DNA from: Coffea arabica
Lineage: Eukaryota; Streptophyta; Magnoliopsida; Gentianales; Rubiaceae
Length of the DNA stretch: 64,000 nucleotides
Assembly (NCBI RefSeq): GCF_036785885.1
Contig: NC_092320.1
Span: forward strand, 24,677,557-24,741,556
Direction: 5' to 3'
This document shows, one piece after another, positions 1 to 11,024 of this stretch (the first letter of the stretch is position 1; each line of letters opens with the position of its first letter). The notes beneath the pieces were generated by a model. That model had not been told where the DNA came from. It made no database searches and worked only from the letters and a program-made list of their open reading frames with translations. A program made the position numbers and the translations under genes.

Positions 1-985
1 GAATTTAGATCTATTTTTTTATTTATCAATTTCAAATTCAGGAGGTTTGTTTTCAAGTCTTTTTTGAATAAAAATTGATTGCTCGATACGAGCAATTCTA
101 GTTTGAAGATCATCTAATTATTTATTGTTTAAGGAAGACTTGAGAAGGCTAAAGTTTATTTGATAAGAAGCAATGAGCAGAGGAAAGTAAATAAACAAAA
201 GTAGATAAGGGAATAAATAAAAATAAATAATTATCCTGAAATTAATCAACCTTATAATCCTCTTCCCTTTGGTACAGAATCCTTCGGGATCCATGAAGGA
301 TAAACTATTTTTCTTAAACCATTATAACAAAGATAGTGAGGAACCTACAAGAATAAATCTAATCCTTTGAGAAAGATTGACTATGCCTGACGACCATATT
401 TCCATCATCATAAAGATAGTGATGAAGCTACAAGAATAGATCTAACCTTTTGAGAAAGATTAACTATGCATGACGACTATATTTTCAAATGGAAATAATA
501 CCAGCAGTATAAATCTATGAAACCAAATCTGAACCTTTGAACACTTCATCGTTCTGGATCTCAGACCACAGAAACCTCAACATCCCTACAGGACTTACTA
601 CCAAATCCCATGGCCTTGCTGCTTGGATCGGAGGTTGGCAATTACAGGCTCCATGTCCATTAGTCAAACCATAGTCCACAAGAAAATACTATTAATATTA
701 TAGTAAGTTTGAATACATTAAATAGTAATCATGAAGTTAACCAATCTCATTAGACAGATCTAAACTTGTAGATCTATACTAGCAAGATCATAAATAAAGA
801 AAGATGGTAATCACGAAATCAAGCGATCTCATCAGACAGATCTAAACTTGTAGATCTACACTAGCAACATTATAATTAGAAAGAAAGATAGTCATCACCC
901 CACTTCCTCCTCTGGCTCTGATACCAGACGGGTCGAGGGGTTACCCCTTTAAACCAGAAAGTAGATAAAATAATTAAAAAGAAAA
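1..985 (-). repeat. Direct repeat copy A: leader and start of first ORF
   Basis: Near-identical in order to 5890-6745 plus 9759-9875. On the minus strand it holds the primer site, a leader of about 0.7 kb rich in short upstream ATGs and stops, and the first codons of the coiled-coil ORF. The ATG of that ORF is damaged in this copy near 170. The window edge cuts the repeat. Confidence 0.8.
912..926 (-). other. tRNA-iMet primer-binding site, copy A
   Basis: The reverse complement reads TGGTATCAGAGCCAG, matching 15 nt of the 3' end complement of plant initiator tRNA-Met. The bases upstream on the minus strand are not a CA-terminated LTR end, so the site sits inside the repeat as in pararetroviruses. 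Confidence 0.8.
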
Positions 986-2026
986 CATAAGAGTTAGGAA
1001 GTGGATCGCAGTCGAACCGCCACTAGTTAGTATAGGCGGTTGAACTAGCCATGTATAAACAAAGAGTAAATAAAATGTAAAAACAAGTTAGTAAGTTAGT
1101 TTAAGCGGTATAACCGACCATAGATTGTTAGTATAAACAGAATAATAAAAAACAAGTATATGAATATGAATACGGACGGTTCAACCGACCATTTGATTAA
1201 ATATAAGAATATAAGTTTGTAAGAAGACTTACAAAGATTGAGAAGCTTGCTCGAGGCTTGCTTCCTTGTTTGATTCTAAAAACTAAAATATAAAAACTAA
1301 GAACTAGTTTGTAGAGAGAGGGGAGAGGTTTCTTCAAGTTAGAGAGAGAAATAGTCCAGAAGAAATGGTGTAAGAATTGTGTAAAAATGGTGTTGGGTTT
1401 GAGGAGTATTTATAGCAAACTTTTCGTGTTGCTACAGTACTCTTTGTCTTTTGTTGTCGTGTTTGCATAGTAACTTGCCAGACTGCTACAGTGCTTCCAG
1501 TGCTACAGCAAAAATGATTTTTCTAAATTTTTGTCCTGATTGAGCCAGCTTGAATGTTTCTAGAAGCATTTGCTCAGCAAATCATTGCTAATAATTCCTC
1601 TGATGCTTTTTTGATCCATTCTTTGTACTGCTGTGTATTGACTCCTTATTTGTCAAGCAAGTATTTGTTGAGAACCATTCTTTGAATATTTCTTCTTTGC
1701 ATGAAACACTGTTATTTAAATGTTTGTACCGAGTAGTTTGAGTTTGCTGTGCCTATGTGGTTGTACTTGTGAGTGTTGTAACAAGGGATTCTTTCACCAG
1801 TATCTCTATTAAAGTATATGATGTCAAAGTTTCTGATTCTGAATTCTTTTCTCTCGTTTTCTAGATAGTGATATTCCATCCAGAGACGTGAGAAAGTATC
1901 ATTCCTAAGTTTGATCTAGAAGGATTGAGCAGTAGGATTTTCAGGAATTAGAAACGGATTTTCATCCTCCCCAATTTCCTGAATCCAATTTATTGTTGAA
2001 GTCTCGTTAATTGCTTGGAATTGATT
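986..2026. other. No gene seen; 3' non-coding part of the decayed element
   Basis: This AT-rich stretch has no reading frame of note on either strand. It lies between the primer-site repeat and the last ORF remnant of the minus-strand element, so it is probably its 3' untranslated and promoter region. Fragments of a minus-strand frame can be followed at about 1680-2020 but are crossed by stops. Confidence 0.4.
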
Positions 2027-2281
2027 TTAGATGGTTTCATTAGGTACCCTATTTGGAGTTGCTTCTACAGGTATCCAATTTGAGGATGAATCTTCAGGGA
2101 TCCAATCCCAGTTTGATGTTTGGCCTTCACTATTTTGATTCCAATTTGATGATGTTTGTTCTTCATTAGTTTGATTGCTGGAAATTTCTCCGAGGGTGGT
2201 TTGTACCCAAGTAGAATATCCATCCAAGAGATAGTTTTTCTCTTTTGGATTGTATGATGATGAACTCCTTTCACCTGCCAT
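2027..2281 (-). pseudogene. ORF remnant of the pararetrovirus-like element
   Basis: An 84-codon open frame starts with an ATG at 2281. It is rich in Ser, Asn, Gln and Trp-containing repeats and is low in complexity. The preceding minus-strand sequence (2690-2290) is also weakly open in phase, so this ATG may be internal to a longer former polyprotein. Downstream the frame breaks within about 100 bp. I recognise no domain and no catalytic motif. Confidence 0.35.
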
Positions 2282-2828
2282 GTCTCTGCATAAAGAGTTT
2301 GTTAGTCTAAAAAATATATGTTTAAAGAGTTGGGATATTTTCCCTTCACAAGAGATTTGAAAAGGGACTAATTGGTTGAGAAAGGATGTTCTTAGAATGA
2401 TATAGTTAGTCAGATACTTAGTTAAAAAGAAGGTATCTGAGAATTGGTTTTGTATATTTGAAATTCTGAATTCGATATTGAATTTGGGATTGTTGGTTTT
2501 TCGAAGAACTTCTAGAATTTGGACTGGAATGATGTTTTCAGGAATATAGTTTTGGTCTGTCCCTATATCAAATGGGGATTTGGTTTTGATTACGTAATTG
2601 CTAATAATTGTAATCGTATTTGGATCAAGTATTCCTGAAATAGCTAAGAATTCAGGTTCACAAAATTGGTTGTTTCGTTTTGAGGATTTCGAATAGGAAA
2701 TTTGTCAAGGATTTCTAGAAAATGTTAAAGTTTTGTTTTAGGAATTTTGTAGTTGTTTTTTTTTGGAATATCAAAGAGAAGATTTTTTATCGAAACTTGG
2801 TTCAGGTAGCATTGTCTTGTCTTTTCTG

Positions 2829-3286
2829 TTGGCCTAATCAGCAACATCCTTCAAATCCCGACTCGAAAGGACTAACCGCCCAGCCCATGGCACCCAGGGG
2901 TGCAGCCTCTCATGCTGGCCGAGCGTGGTACGGTGCTTTGCGCTGCCATTGTGGTTAAAGAAATAAAGTTGCGCTTTCGCTAACAGCTATAGATTTTGGT
3001 ACAATGGTAAGCACTTGATCCTAACAAGTGATATCAGAGCGAGATTGTGGGTTCGAGTCTCCCTGGCTGTTGTTGGGGGAGGGATTGTTGGCCTAATTAG
3101 CAACATTCCTCAGATCCCGGCTCGAAGGGACTAACTGCCCAACCCGTGACATCCAGGGGTGCAGCCCCTCATGCTGGCCGAGCGTGATACGGTGCTTTGC
3201 GCTGCTATTATGGTTAAGGAACTAAAGTTGCGCCTTCACTAACAGCTATAGCTTTTGGTGCAATGGTAAACGCTTGATCCTAACAT
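2829..3286 (+). repeat. tRNA-derived SINE-like insert, tandemly duplicated
   Basis: Two diverged units start at 2829 and 3088 (period 259 bp). Unit 1 carries an A-box-like stretch (TTGGTACAATGGTAAGC) at about 3000 and a B-box-like GGTTCGAGTCT near 3051. These are the two internal Pol III promoter elements, and the rest of the unit has no tRNA acceptor stem. Unit 2 has the A-box-like part but stops abruptly before the B box at about 3285. The insert interrupts the minus-strand pararetrovirus-like element. No clean target duplication is visible, so the boundaries are approximate. Confidence 0.5.
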
Positions 3287-5231
3287 TTTCAATGATGTTG
3301 AGAAGAAGGTTTTGGTATTTAACCATAGGTTCTTCTTTTTCATCTCTATCACTGGTGGTTTGGGAGGAAGATGTTGAAATATAATTGTCATAATCTTTTC
3401 CTCGTTCAGATTTATCAATATCTGACTTGATCCAAAAAATTGACAGTTGGGCTAGTTCCAAGATATTGAATTTTTGGTAATGTCTAGATTTATGAATTTT
3501 GAAAGTAAATAAGACTGGTTGTTTTGTAGAAAAGAAAGGGTATTCGTGGTTTTCTATAGTTTTGGGCTATTTACTAGGCTTTGTATAATAGCTAGATAGC
3601 CCAAACTTGTTGTAAAGAGATCCAAGATCCCTTTCTTGGACTTGATCTACTATAGGTTTGAAAAACTAACTTTCTTGTTGAATCTGTCGATAAGTTGTTA
3701 CCTTCCAAGGCTTAATCTTCTTGTGTTGAGAACTGAGAAAGCCCTTGAAATTTTCCCTATGAACTTTGTTTTTGCCTAGCCTTTTCAAGCATGTGTGCTG
3801 ATATTTGCCAGAACTTGGGAATAGCTCTGAATCATCAGATGTGAATATATCCAAAATGGATGTAATGTTGAATATCACTGTTTCTGGGAGGATGTTCCTA
3901 TATTGTATTTTAGGTTCATCCTTGTTGTTTGAAACAAAGATAATATTTTTGTCTTCTATGATGAGATGTTCCTCCCAACATTTTTGGAATTGTCCAATAA
4001 ATCATAGGGATAGGATATGAGCAGTTAACTATTTGTGGCCATGTGATATTTGATTAAACATAGCTGTGGCTATCATTTGTTGAGATGCTATAAGAAGATT
4101 ACATCTGAATATGCCATCTATGCTCTATCCATAGATGTCTTCCTTATTGTGTGAATGTTGAAGAATATTGGGTTTTATCCTAAAAATGTCAGAAAGGATT
4201 ATTTGAGATTTATATAAATTTTGGATGTTTTCTTGGTTAGGAATATAACTTTGTAAAAAAGAGTTTGCATATGGTTTGTTTAGGGTAGAAGATCCTTGTA
4301 GGTTTTGCATGACCCTAACCAAGGTGAGTTTTTTAATTTTCAATCCTGGTTTGGAAATAAAAAAGGAGTGTTTAATCCTAACTTTCTGATTTTCTGATTG
4401 GTCTAAAAGCTTTAAGTTTGAGAAGTAGGTATTTGGAAGAGGAGTTTTTGGGATAAATTGGATAAAGAGATTGAAGAGGTATTTTTCTGAATAGATTGTG
4501 AGAATCTTCTTGACATGAATGTAGGCTGTTTTTTGGTCAATTCTAATCTCAATTTCATGAATGACAAATTTTGCAGATAAAGGTTCATCCTGTATCTCTT
4601 GTTTAGTAGTCTGCCTTTCTTCATTTTTTGTTTGAGCAGAGGGACAGCCAATCCTCTTCAGAAAGTATAAAGGCTGAATGTGTTATTTTTGTCTGAATAT
4701 TTCAAACATCACCTTTCTTGGAATATTGATTGAAGATTTGACCAGATTTGTTTGAGGAAATATTTCTTGTATCTGAGACTGTCTTCTTGACCTATTGAAG
4801 ATCCATGTCTTTTTCTATTTGTCCCTTGTATTTGCTGGAACACCATGTTCCTTCTGTATAAGTTTCCACCTTGAGATTTGGGTACTCAATATTAAGTACC
4901 TCTAGCTTATCAGGCTGCAACTGTTTGTATGTTATGAAAGAATATATAGAAATTTAGGAATTTCTTTATTATTTGTAGAATTCTCTTTTGAGTTTTTCAA
5001 ACAAATAAGTTTGTTATTATGAGACAAGTTTGAAATAGATGATTGTGAAAATTTAGTAGTATTTTGGTTTTTGACAATCTGAATTTTTTCTTTAGAAGAA
5101 ACAATCTTTGTTTGTGAATTTCTAATAGCCATTGGTTGGGTAAGCATTTGGGAAGGAATTTTATCTTCAGCAATTTCTGCTTGAAGATTTTTACAGTTTA
5201 TTGGTTTGATACTAGGTTGAGTTTTGGTCAA
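3287..5231 (-). pseudogene. Broken polyprotein of the pararetrovirus-like element
   Basis: On the minus strand, open stretches at 5231-4932, 4651-4412 and 4343-4125, with a short one at 3461-3246, follow each other in different frames. They look like one coding region broken by frameshifts and stops. Composition is Lys-, Gln-, Ser- and Ile-rich. The 4.6-4.1 kb part alternates hydrophobic and charged residues as a folded protein would. I found no zinc knuckle, protease DTG/DSG or reverse transcriptase motif, so its function is unknown. A movement- or capsid-type protein is possible, but nothing in the sequence proves it. Confidence 0.4.
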
Positions 5232-5856
5232 AACATTTATTGTGGAATCTCCTATGTCTTTCTGAAGACTGGTAGTATTATCAGGATTATTTATTGGTTG
5301 ACCAAATGCCGGAAGTTTTGGAATTCCTGAAAAATCTTGGTTTGATAAATCTATTGGGTTTAATAAATCTATGGGAGAATCTAATAGATCTATAATGTTG
5401 TTTTTTTGGAATTTTTGTGGATCTGGTAGGTTTATAGATCCGGCTGTGGATATATTTGAAAATGATTTTGGTGGATCTTTTGATTCTGCTGGGACTTTAT
5501 GAAGGGATTCTAGGATAGGAATTGTTTGAGACAGACCTTTGGATAGATCTAAGGGTTTTGACTTAGTTTAGACAGGATCTACAAGATCTCGCATGCAATC
5601 CTGAGTTTTTATAGTTTTTTATATAGAGGATGCAAGTTTTGATACAGTTTGATCTAGATCTACGGAGTCTAATGTAGATCTATGAATATTTATATTTTTT
5701 GGCATAATTTTTTATGCTATTTGAACTGGTTTTATGAATTATGGTGTAGACGCCTGAGACTTATACCAGTCAAAGAAATGAATATTTTGTTTTATTTTTC
5801 TTAAAAATTCATAAAAGTTTTCTTGTATATTTTTTCGGGTTTCACCCTGACATTTT

Positions 5857-6072
5857 TCAAAAAAATTGTTTTCTTTTAATTTGACAGTGATTTGCAAAGA
5901 ATTCAGATCTTAGTTTTTGTTTATCAATTTCAAATATAAGGAGTTTGTTTTCAAATTTTTTTTGAATAAGGATTGATTTCTCAATTTGAGCAATTCTAGT
6001 TTGAAGATCCTCTATTTGTTTATTGTTTAAGGAAGACTTGAGAAGGCTAGACTTTGTTTGATAAGAAGTCAT
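5857..6072 (-). pseudogene. First ORF of the pararetrovirus-like element, coiled coil
   Basis: A 71-codon frame starts at ATG 6072, about 0.7 kb downstream of the primer site once the solo LTR is removed. It contains a predicted coiled coil: Leu/Ile heptads from residues ~14 to 40 with the run IEDLQTRIAQIEKSI. It then becomes basic and hits a stop, beyond which related frames continue with breaks. The homologous start in copy A lies at about 170 and has lost its ATG. The function of the intact protein is unknown. Confidence 0.45.
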
Positions 6073-6745
6073 GAGTAGAGGAAAGTAAATAAATAAAAAT
6101 AAACAATTTTCCTGAAATTAATCGACCTTGTAATCCTTTTACCTTTAGCACAGAATCCTTCGGGATCCATGGAGGATAAACTATTTTTCTTAAACCATTA
6201 TAATAAAGATAGTGAGGACGCTATAAGAATAAATCTAATCCTTTGAGAAAGATTGACTATGCATGACGACCATATTTCCATCATAATAAAGATAGTGATG
6301 AGGCTACAAGAATAGATCTAATCTTTTGAGAAAGATTAACTATACATGATGACTATATATCCAAACAGAAATACTACCAGCAGTATGAACCAATGAAACC
6401 AGACCCGAACCTCTGAACGCTTTACCGTCATGGATCTCAGACCACAGGAACCTCAGCATCCCTACAGGACTTACTGCCAAATCCCATGGTCTTACTGCCT
6501 GGACCCGAGGTTGGCAATTACAGGCTCCATGTCCATTAGTCAAATCATAGTCCACAAGTAGATACTATTAATATTATAATAAGTTTGAATACATTAGATA
6601 GTAATCATGAAGTTAACCAATCTCATTAGACAGATATAAACTTGTGGATCTACACTAGCAAGATCATAAATAAAGGATGATGGTAATCACAAAATCAAGC
6701 AATCTCATCAGACAGATCTAAACTTGTAGACCTACACTAGCAATA
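5890..6745 (-). repeat. Direct repeat copy B, first part
   Basis: Matches positions 1 to about 870 of the window with scattered substitutions. The 3.0 kb solo LTR interrupts it after 6745; the repeat resumes at 9759 and ends near 9875, where similarity to copy A stops. That is probably the outer edge of the whole insertion. Confidence 0.8.
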
Positions 6746-7365
6746 TGTGAGGACTCGTAAAATTTCCTTATTTTATATTTTTTTATTTTATTTCTTCATA
6801 TGAAAATTTTCTTTTCTTTTCCTTATTATATCAATTTGCTAGATTTTTATAAGAAAGAATAATTTTGAAATCAATTTTGCAAGTATAAGTTAGTTTATGG
6901 GACATTAGTAGTGTATATTGTACGTGGGGCCCGCTAGTGCGTTACGTGTGTTAAATTTCGATAATTAAGTGAATTTGCATATGGGGATATTATTGTACAA
7001 GGTGTTAGGAGATAATTAGAAATTGGTTAGATCAATTTTCATTGGAAGTTAGAGGATTAGATCAAACCCTTAAAGGTGCCAAGTGTCATGACCTTATTGC
7101 AAGTTGGACTTTGACTAATTTTCATCACCTTTACTAAACCTCAAAATTGACCAATTTCTTTCCATTTTGAGCTTGCCTTGGCCGAACCTCTTGGAGCAAA
7201 AATACAAGAGAAGCCTTCCTTTTCCACTTCAATTTCTTGCTCAATCCTTGAGTTCTAACCATCAAGAGTTCTAATCACTCCATAAAAGTGTTAGCCAAGA
7301 TAGTTTCCAAGGTGTTTGTGGAGTCAATTTGGGAGGAAGAAACCTAAACCACTACCTTTCTTGAG

Positions 7366-9079
7366 GTATCAAGGTATGGTGTGTACAAATTCATAGTTTG
7401 TTCTTAATAATGGTCTATTAGTGGCCTTTGTGGCTAAATATGTGATTTGTAGTAGGTTTGATGGTTGGAAGTGGAGTTTTGATGGATTTTTTATTTATTA
7501 TTGATTTTTTTCTATTTTATATAGTAATTATTGTTTAGTCATGGATTGATGGTTTCATATAGTGTAAAATGGAGTTGGTATATGTTGGATATGATTGGTT
7601 GCGGAAAATTTCTGGTTTGGTGCGAAAATTCCAAGCTAGGGTTTCAACTAACCCTGTTCAGCCCGGTTCTGTTCGGCCATGATGGAGGCCAAATCGCCCT
7701 TTGGTTAAAACATGAAAGTTGTAGGAAATGATGTTTTATAGTTGTTTGTAAAATTTTAGCTCAATTCGAGCACTGTAACATGTGAAATGATTGAAATACC
7801 CTTGACTGCCCATGAGCCCTGTTTCGTGGACAGATTTCTGTTTTCGTGGAGATTTCCATTTTTGACCATGAAAATGCATGATTTGGCTTTAGAGTCTTCA
7901 TAAGAAATGTAGGTTTAGGTCTTGGCTTCGAAACGCCATAAAATTCGTTTTAATCCGAGAAGTGTAGCTTTAGTTGTGGTTATTGTGCCGAAAGGTGTAT
8001 GTTATAGACTATGATTTGTATGTGGTTGATTTGAGCTAAATTGGTGTTGATTATAGGATGGAAAAATAAGGAAATATTGGGGATATGCTGTCCAAATTTT
8101 GGGAGTGTAGGATTCTTCAAGTTTGGTTTGGTTTGGGATATATATAAGAAGGGCTTTTGGGGTGGTTCGAGCCCTAGATCTTCATGTTACCTTTTCACTC
8201 CAAAATCATGTTTTGCGCCTTGCATGAGTCATTATTTGGTGAGGTCTACGACTTGTAGTCGAGCCTCATTTGTGCATTTTATTTACTGGATTTGTAGTTA
8301 TGGGAACCATAATTATTTACCTTGGTTATTCTAGGATTTCTTGGTGATTAGAGCCCTACTTTGGTTGAAATGTTTGAAGTATCCTTGCTTTAACCGGTAA
8401 GTGTACCACTTCCCTAAATTATTGCTAAAATGGTTATCTGTACTTGCAAATTGCTATTTGAATGTCTTTATCAACTGCTTATTTTGTACGAGATGAGTGT
8501 GTACTTTATCACACTCGTACTCTGGCCTGTGTGACTGGTTTCCTATATATACTTGAATCTATTACCTGCGCCTGTTCTAATGTCGTTTGGAAGTGTATCC
8601 AACGACCTACCTGTTAATCTGAGCTCAACCTCATGGGGAGTCAATTGGATCGAGCCAGCAAGGGCTTGGTCGAGAAAATTTGACAATCCATGGATACCTG
8701 TTTCTAAGAAATCTTTGGGTATTAGAGACTCTAGATTTCCGGTATACTCGAGTATTACCATTTCCGTTCTTGTTTGGCGTTCGGGCCCGGTAAGGGGGTA
8801 TAATTGGTGAACGGGATTTGGCATTAAAGTGGTGTTCTACTGGATTGGTTTCCTTATTTGAAAGTTGACGGAGGGTCAACGTAGTCGGATCAAATACTGC
8901 AACGGGGATTTGGCTCCTGAGAGCCACCTGTATCCTTAATTTGTGGTGTTCGTTCATTTCTTTTATTTGACGTGCCTATGTGTCTTAAAGAGAAATATCA
9001 CGATTTGTGGCTGTTATACTTTTGGTACCTCACTGAGCTTCTAGCTCATCCCGTTTGCATTAATTTGCTTTCCTTACAG
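7366..9079 (+). other. Predicted intron inside solo LTR
   Basis: The donor reads TTGAG|GTATC and the acceptor GCTTTCCTTACAG|G. The same two sites, in the same relative places, recur in the other large LTRs of the window. No transcript evidence is available; this is an inference from splice-site quality and recurrence. Confidence 0.45.
7700..7990 (+). repeat. Two copies of the ~100-bp LTR module
   Basis: Copy 1 (from 7709) has ACATGAAAGTTGTAGG followed by a CTCAATTCGAGCA core and a tail like GAAATACCCTTGACTGCC. Copy 2 (about 7885-7985) has GGCTTCGAAACGCCATAAA and TAATCCGAGAAGTGTAGC. Both sit inside the predicted LTR intron. Confidence 0.6.
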
Positions 9080-9806
9080 GAACAACTTTCGGAACCATGT
9101 TTTGAGAAGCGAGTTGAGCTAGTTAGACATTCAATTGTTCTTTTATATAGCTCCTCGGTAGTTGAAAATCCTAAATGTATTTTGATTCCAAGTTCCCTCT
9201 GATTTGTAAAGCTTATGAACGTGGATTTATAAAAGTGTTTACTCTTGTATATGTGAACTATTTTCTTTAGTAATGTGTTTTCATGAGTGTTGGATAAAGT
9301 GTACTTGTTTCGGTTGTGTTCCGGTTGAGTACGAAGATCGATCAAGGAAAGAATCATTTTGGAGAAGTTACTGTTCATGGAATCCGGCCAAAACTTGGCC
9401 GGATACCTGGCCGGATTTGCAGGGGATTTTGAACCCTTCGAAGTCAGCTTCTGCCTCCAATCCGGCCTGACTCCGGCCGGATAGTGACGTGGCAATCACT
9501 ATTCATCCGCGGCTCGTTTTTGTTTATTTTATTTTATTTTATTTTTGCATCCTTCGAAGCATCCGAGCACTATATTATCATTCGAAACGATTTAGCTTGT
9601 GTGTAAATGACCTATTAGCCTTCGATTGGTTGTTTTCTTTGGATTTCTATGGCAAGTTAGGTGAGGTTGTGTTGTGTGTCTCTGTAGTCCTGGTGAGAGG
9701 TTGGCAGGCGGTCCGCCGAACCCTTTGGTTCGCCTTAGGGGAAGGTAGGGCTGTCACACAACATTATAATTAGCAAAGAAAGATAGCCATCACCCCACTT
9801 CCCTCT

Positions 9807-9821
9807 CTGGCTCTGATACCA
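9807..9821 (-). other. tRNA-iMet primer-binding site, copy B
   Basis: The same 15-nt match to initiator tRNA-Met as at 912-926, in the resumed part of repeat copy B (9759-9875). Confidence 0.8.
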
Positions 9822-9875
9822 GATGCGTTGAGGGGTTAGCCCCTTCAACCAGGAAAGTAGATAAAATAATTAAAA

Positions 9876-11024
9876 CTTATCACTTCCATCTTAAAATTAA
9901 GTGATAAATTATTCACTTATCACTTAATGTGATATACACTCAAATGTGTCAAATCTAGTACTTAACGATTTAAAAAATTAATTGATTCGTACTTCAGATT
10001 TTAAATTTTAGATTTCAGTTTTTAGATTTCAATTCTATCAAATGCACTCTTATGGCTAGTTTGGGAGATGAGATTTGATAGGAAAAGAAAAGAAACTGGA
10101 AGGAAGGAATATTTTTCTTTCATTTGCGAGTTTACTCATGACAAAAACAAAGGATTTGGTCTTATTTGAAGGGATTCAGTGTTTGAATCCCACTGTCGAT
10201 TCCCTCCAGTGTTTAAATTCTACTGTCAATGTGAGAGTTGTATTGTTGGATGATTTGTAAGAATTTTTGTAAACGATATATGGTTCTAGAGGTATGCCCA
10301 AATGGATTTGGTGTGATTTGGAGAGATTCAGTGTTTGAATCTCGCTGTTGATGTAAAAACTATGTTATTGGGCGATTTGTGGGAACTTTTGTAAGAGATA
10401 TATGGTTCCGAAGCTATGCCCAAAAATATTTAAAAAGTGATAGTTCATATACAAATGTCTTGGATGCATGTCCTGACCTATGGTGATAATTGGAATCGAA
10501 TTCATTCAAACATTTTTTTTCTACCAAAAAAATAGGTAGTTCATAAAATTTACGATATCACAACATGACGAAAGTAGCTCTCCATTATTGTGAATTTTTA
10601 AAAAAATAGTTTTGCTTTTTTACCAATTTGATTGAGACAAAAAATTATCTCGTGAGTAAATCACAGCCATTCATTTTATAAGATGGAAATTTGAGCCAAT
10701 CTGGACCCTTAATCTTCGCTAATTCACAATGGCGATAGTCCTCATTCTCAACAGCTTCCACTGTAAAGGACTCCATAAACTACTACTTACTAACGAACTA
10801 GGAGAGATAAATCACGCTTTGCACGGTGGTGTACAAAATGTGAATGCCCATGAAGGATTACAATTATGTAAATAGTAGTTGGGATTGCTGATAAGTAATT
10901 TTAGATCGGAATTAATATTGGAGTTATATGTATTGATTAACAACAAAAAATTGTGGGAGAAATGTAACAAGATAATTTGGTAACCGAGCTATTTGTTTTG
11001 TTTTAGAAAATAATACTAATATGT
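9876..11024. other. Intergenic, no gene seen
   Basis: Unique AT-rich sequence outside the pararetrovirus-like insertion. It contains a short hairpin-forming run (TTATCACTT ... AAGTGATAA, 9869-9930) and the 152-bp tandem duplication listed separately. No convincing coding frame was found on either strand. Confidence 0.5.
10173..10430. repeat. 152-bp diverged tandem duplication
   Basis: GATTCAGTGTTTGAATC recurs at 10173 and 10325. In both units it is followed by similar blocks ending near GATATATGGTTC and TATGCCCAAA. The units differ by substitutions and a ~25-bp extra segment in the first. Confidence 0.7.

Larger units (their letters stand above)
6746..9758 (+). mobile_element. Solo LTR, gypsy type, 3013 bp
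   Basis: Starts TGTGAGGACTCG and ends GGGCTGTCACA. It is flanked by CAATA (6741-6745) and CAACA (9759-9763), a 5-bp target duplication with one mismatch, within sequence that is continuous in repeat copy A. No primer site or coding region is attached, so it is a solo LTR left by recombination. Inside are a predicted donor at 7366 and acceptor ending 9079, two copies of the ~100-bp module (7700-7990), the box GTGTACTTTATCACAC near 8500, ACTCGAGTATTACC near 8745 and a hairpin at 8864-8880. Its 3' end resembles those of the other large LTRs here. Confidence 0.9.
1..9875 (-). mobile_element. Decayed tandem pararetrovirus-like element
   Basis: Sequence from 1 to about 985 is repeated directly at about 5890-6745 plus 9759-9875; once the 3.0 kb solo LTR is removed the repeat period is about 5.9 kb. 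Both repeats contain the same 15-nt complement of plant initiator tRNA-Met, and no TG...CA boundary abuts it. In an LTR retrotransposon the primer site lies outside the repeats, so head-to-tail copies of a circular, pararetrovirus-type genome explain this better. Short minus-strand reading frames between the repeats (6072 down to about 2030) are broken by many stops and frameshifts. I found no reverse transcriptase YxDD motif, so assignment to Caulimoviridae-type elements rests on architecture only. An unrecognised LARD-like element is the alternative. Confidence 0.5.

Noticed and set aside
2985..3075. Possible functional tRNA gene
   Set aside because: A and B boxes are present, but there is no paired acceptor stem or complete cloverleaf, and the sequence is embedded in a duplicated SINE-like unit.
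6340..6555. 71-codon minus-strand frame in the direct repeat
   Set aside because: It lies in the leader between the primer site and the first ORF and is not open in the sister copy.
9869..9930. Short hairpin as a possible Helitron 3' end
   Set aside because: No CTRR terminus next to it and no partner TC end could be placed.
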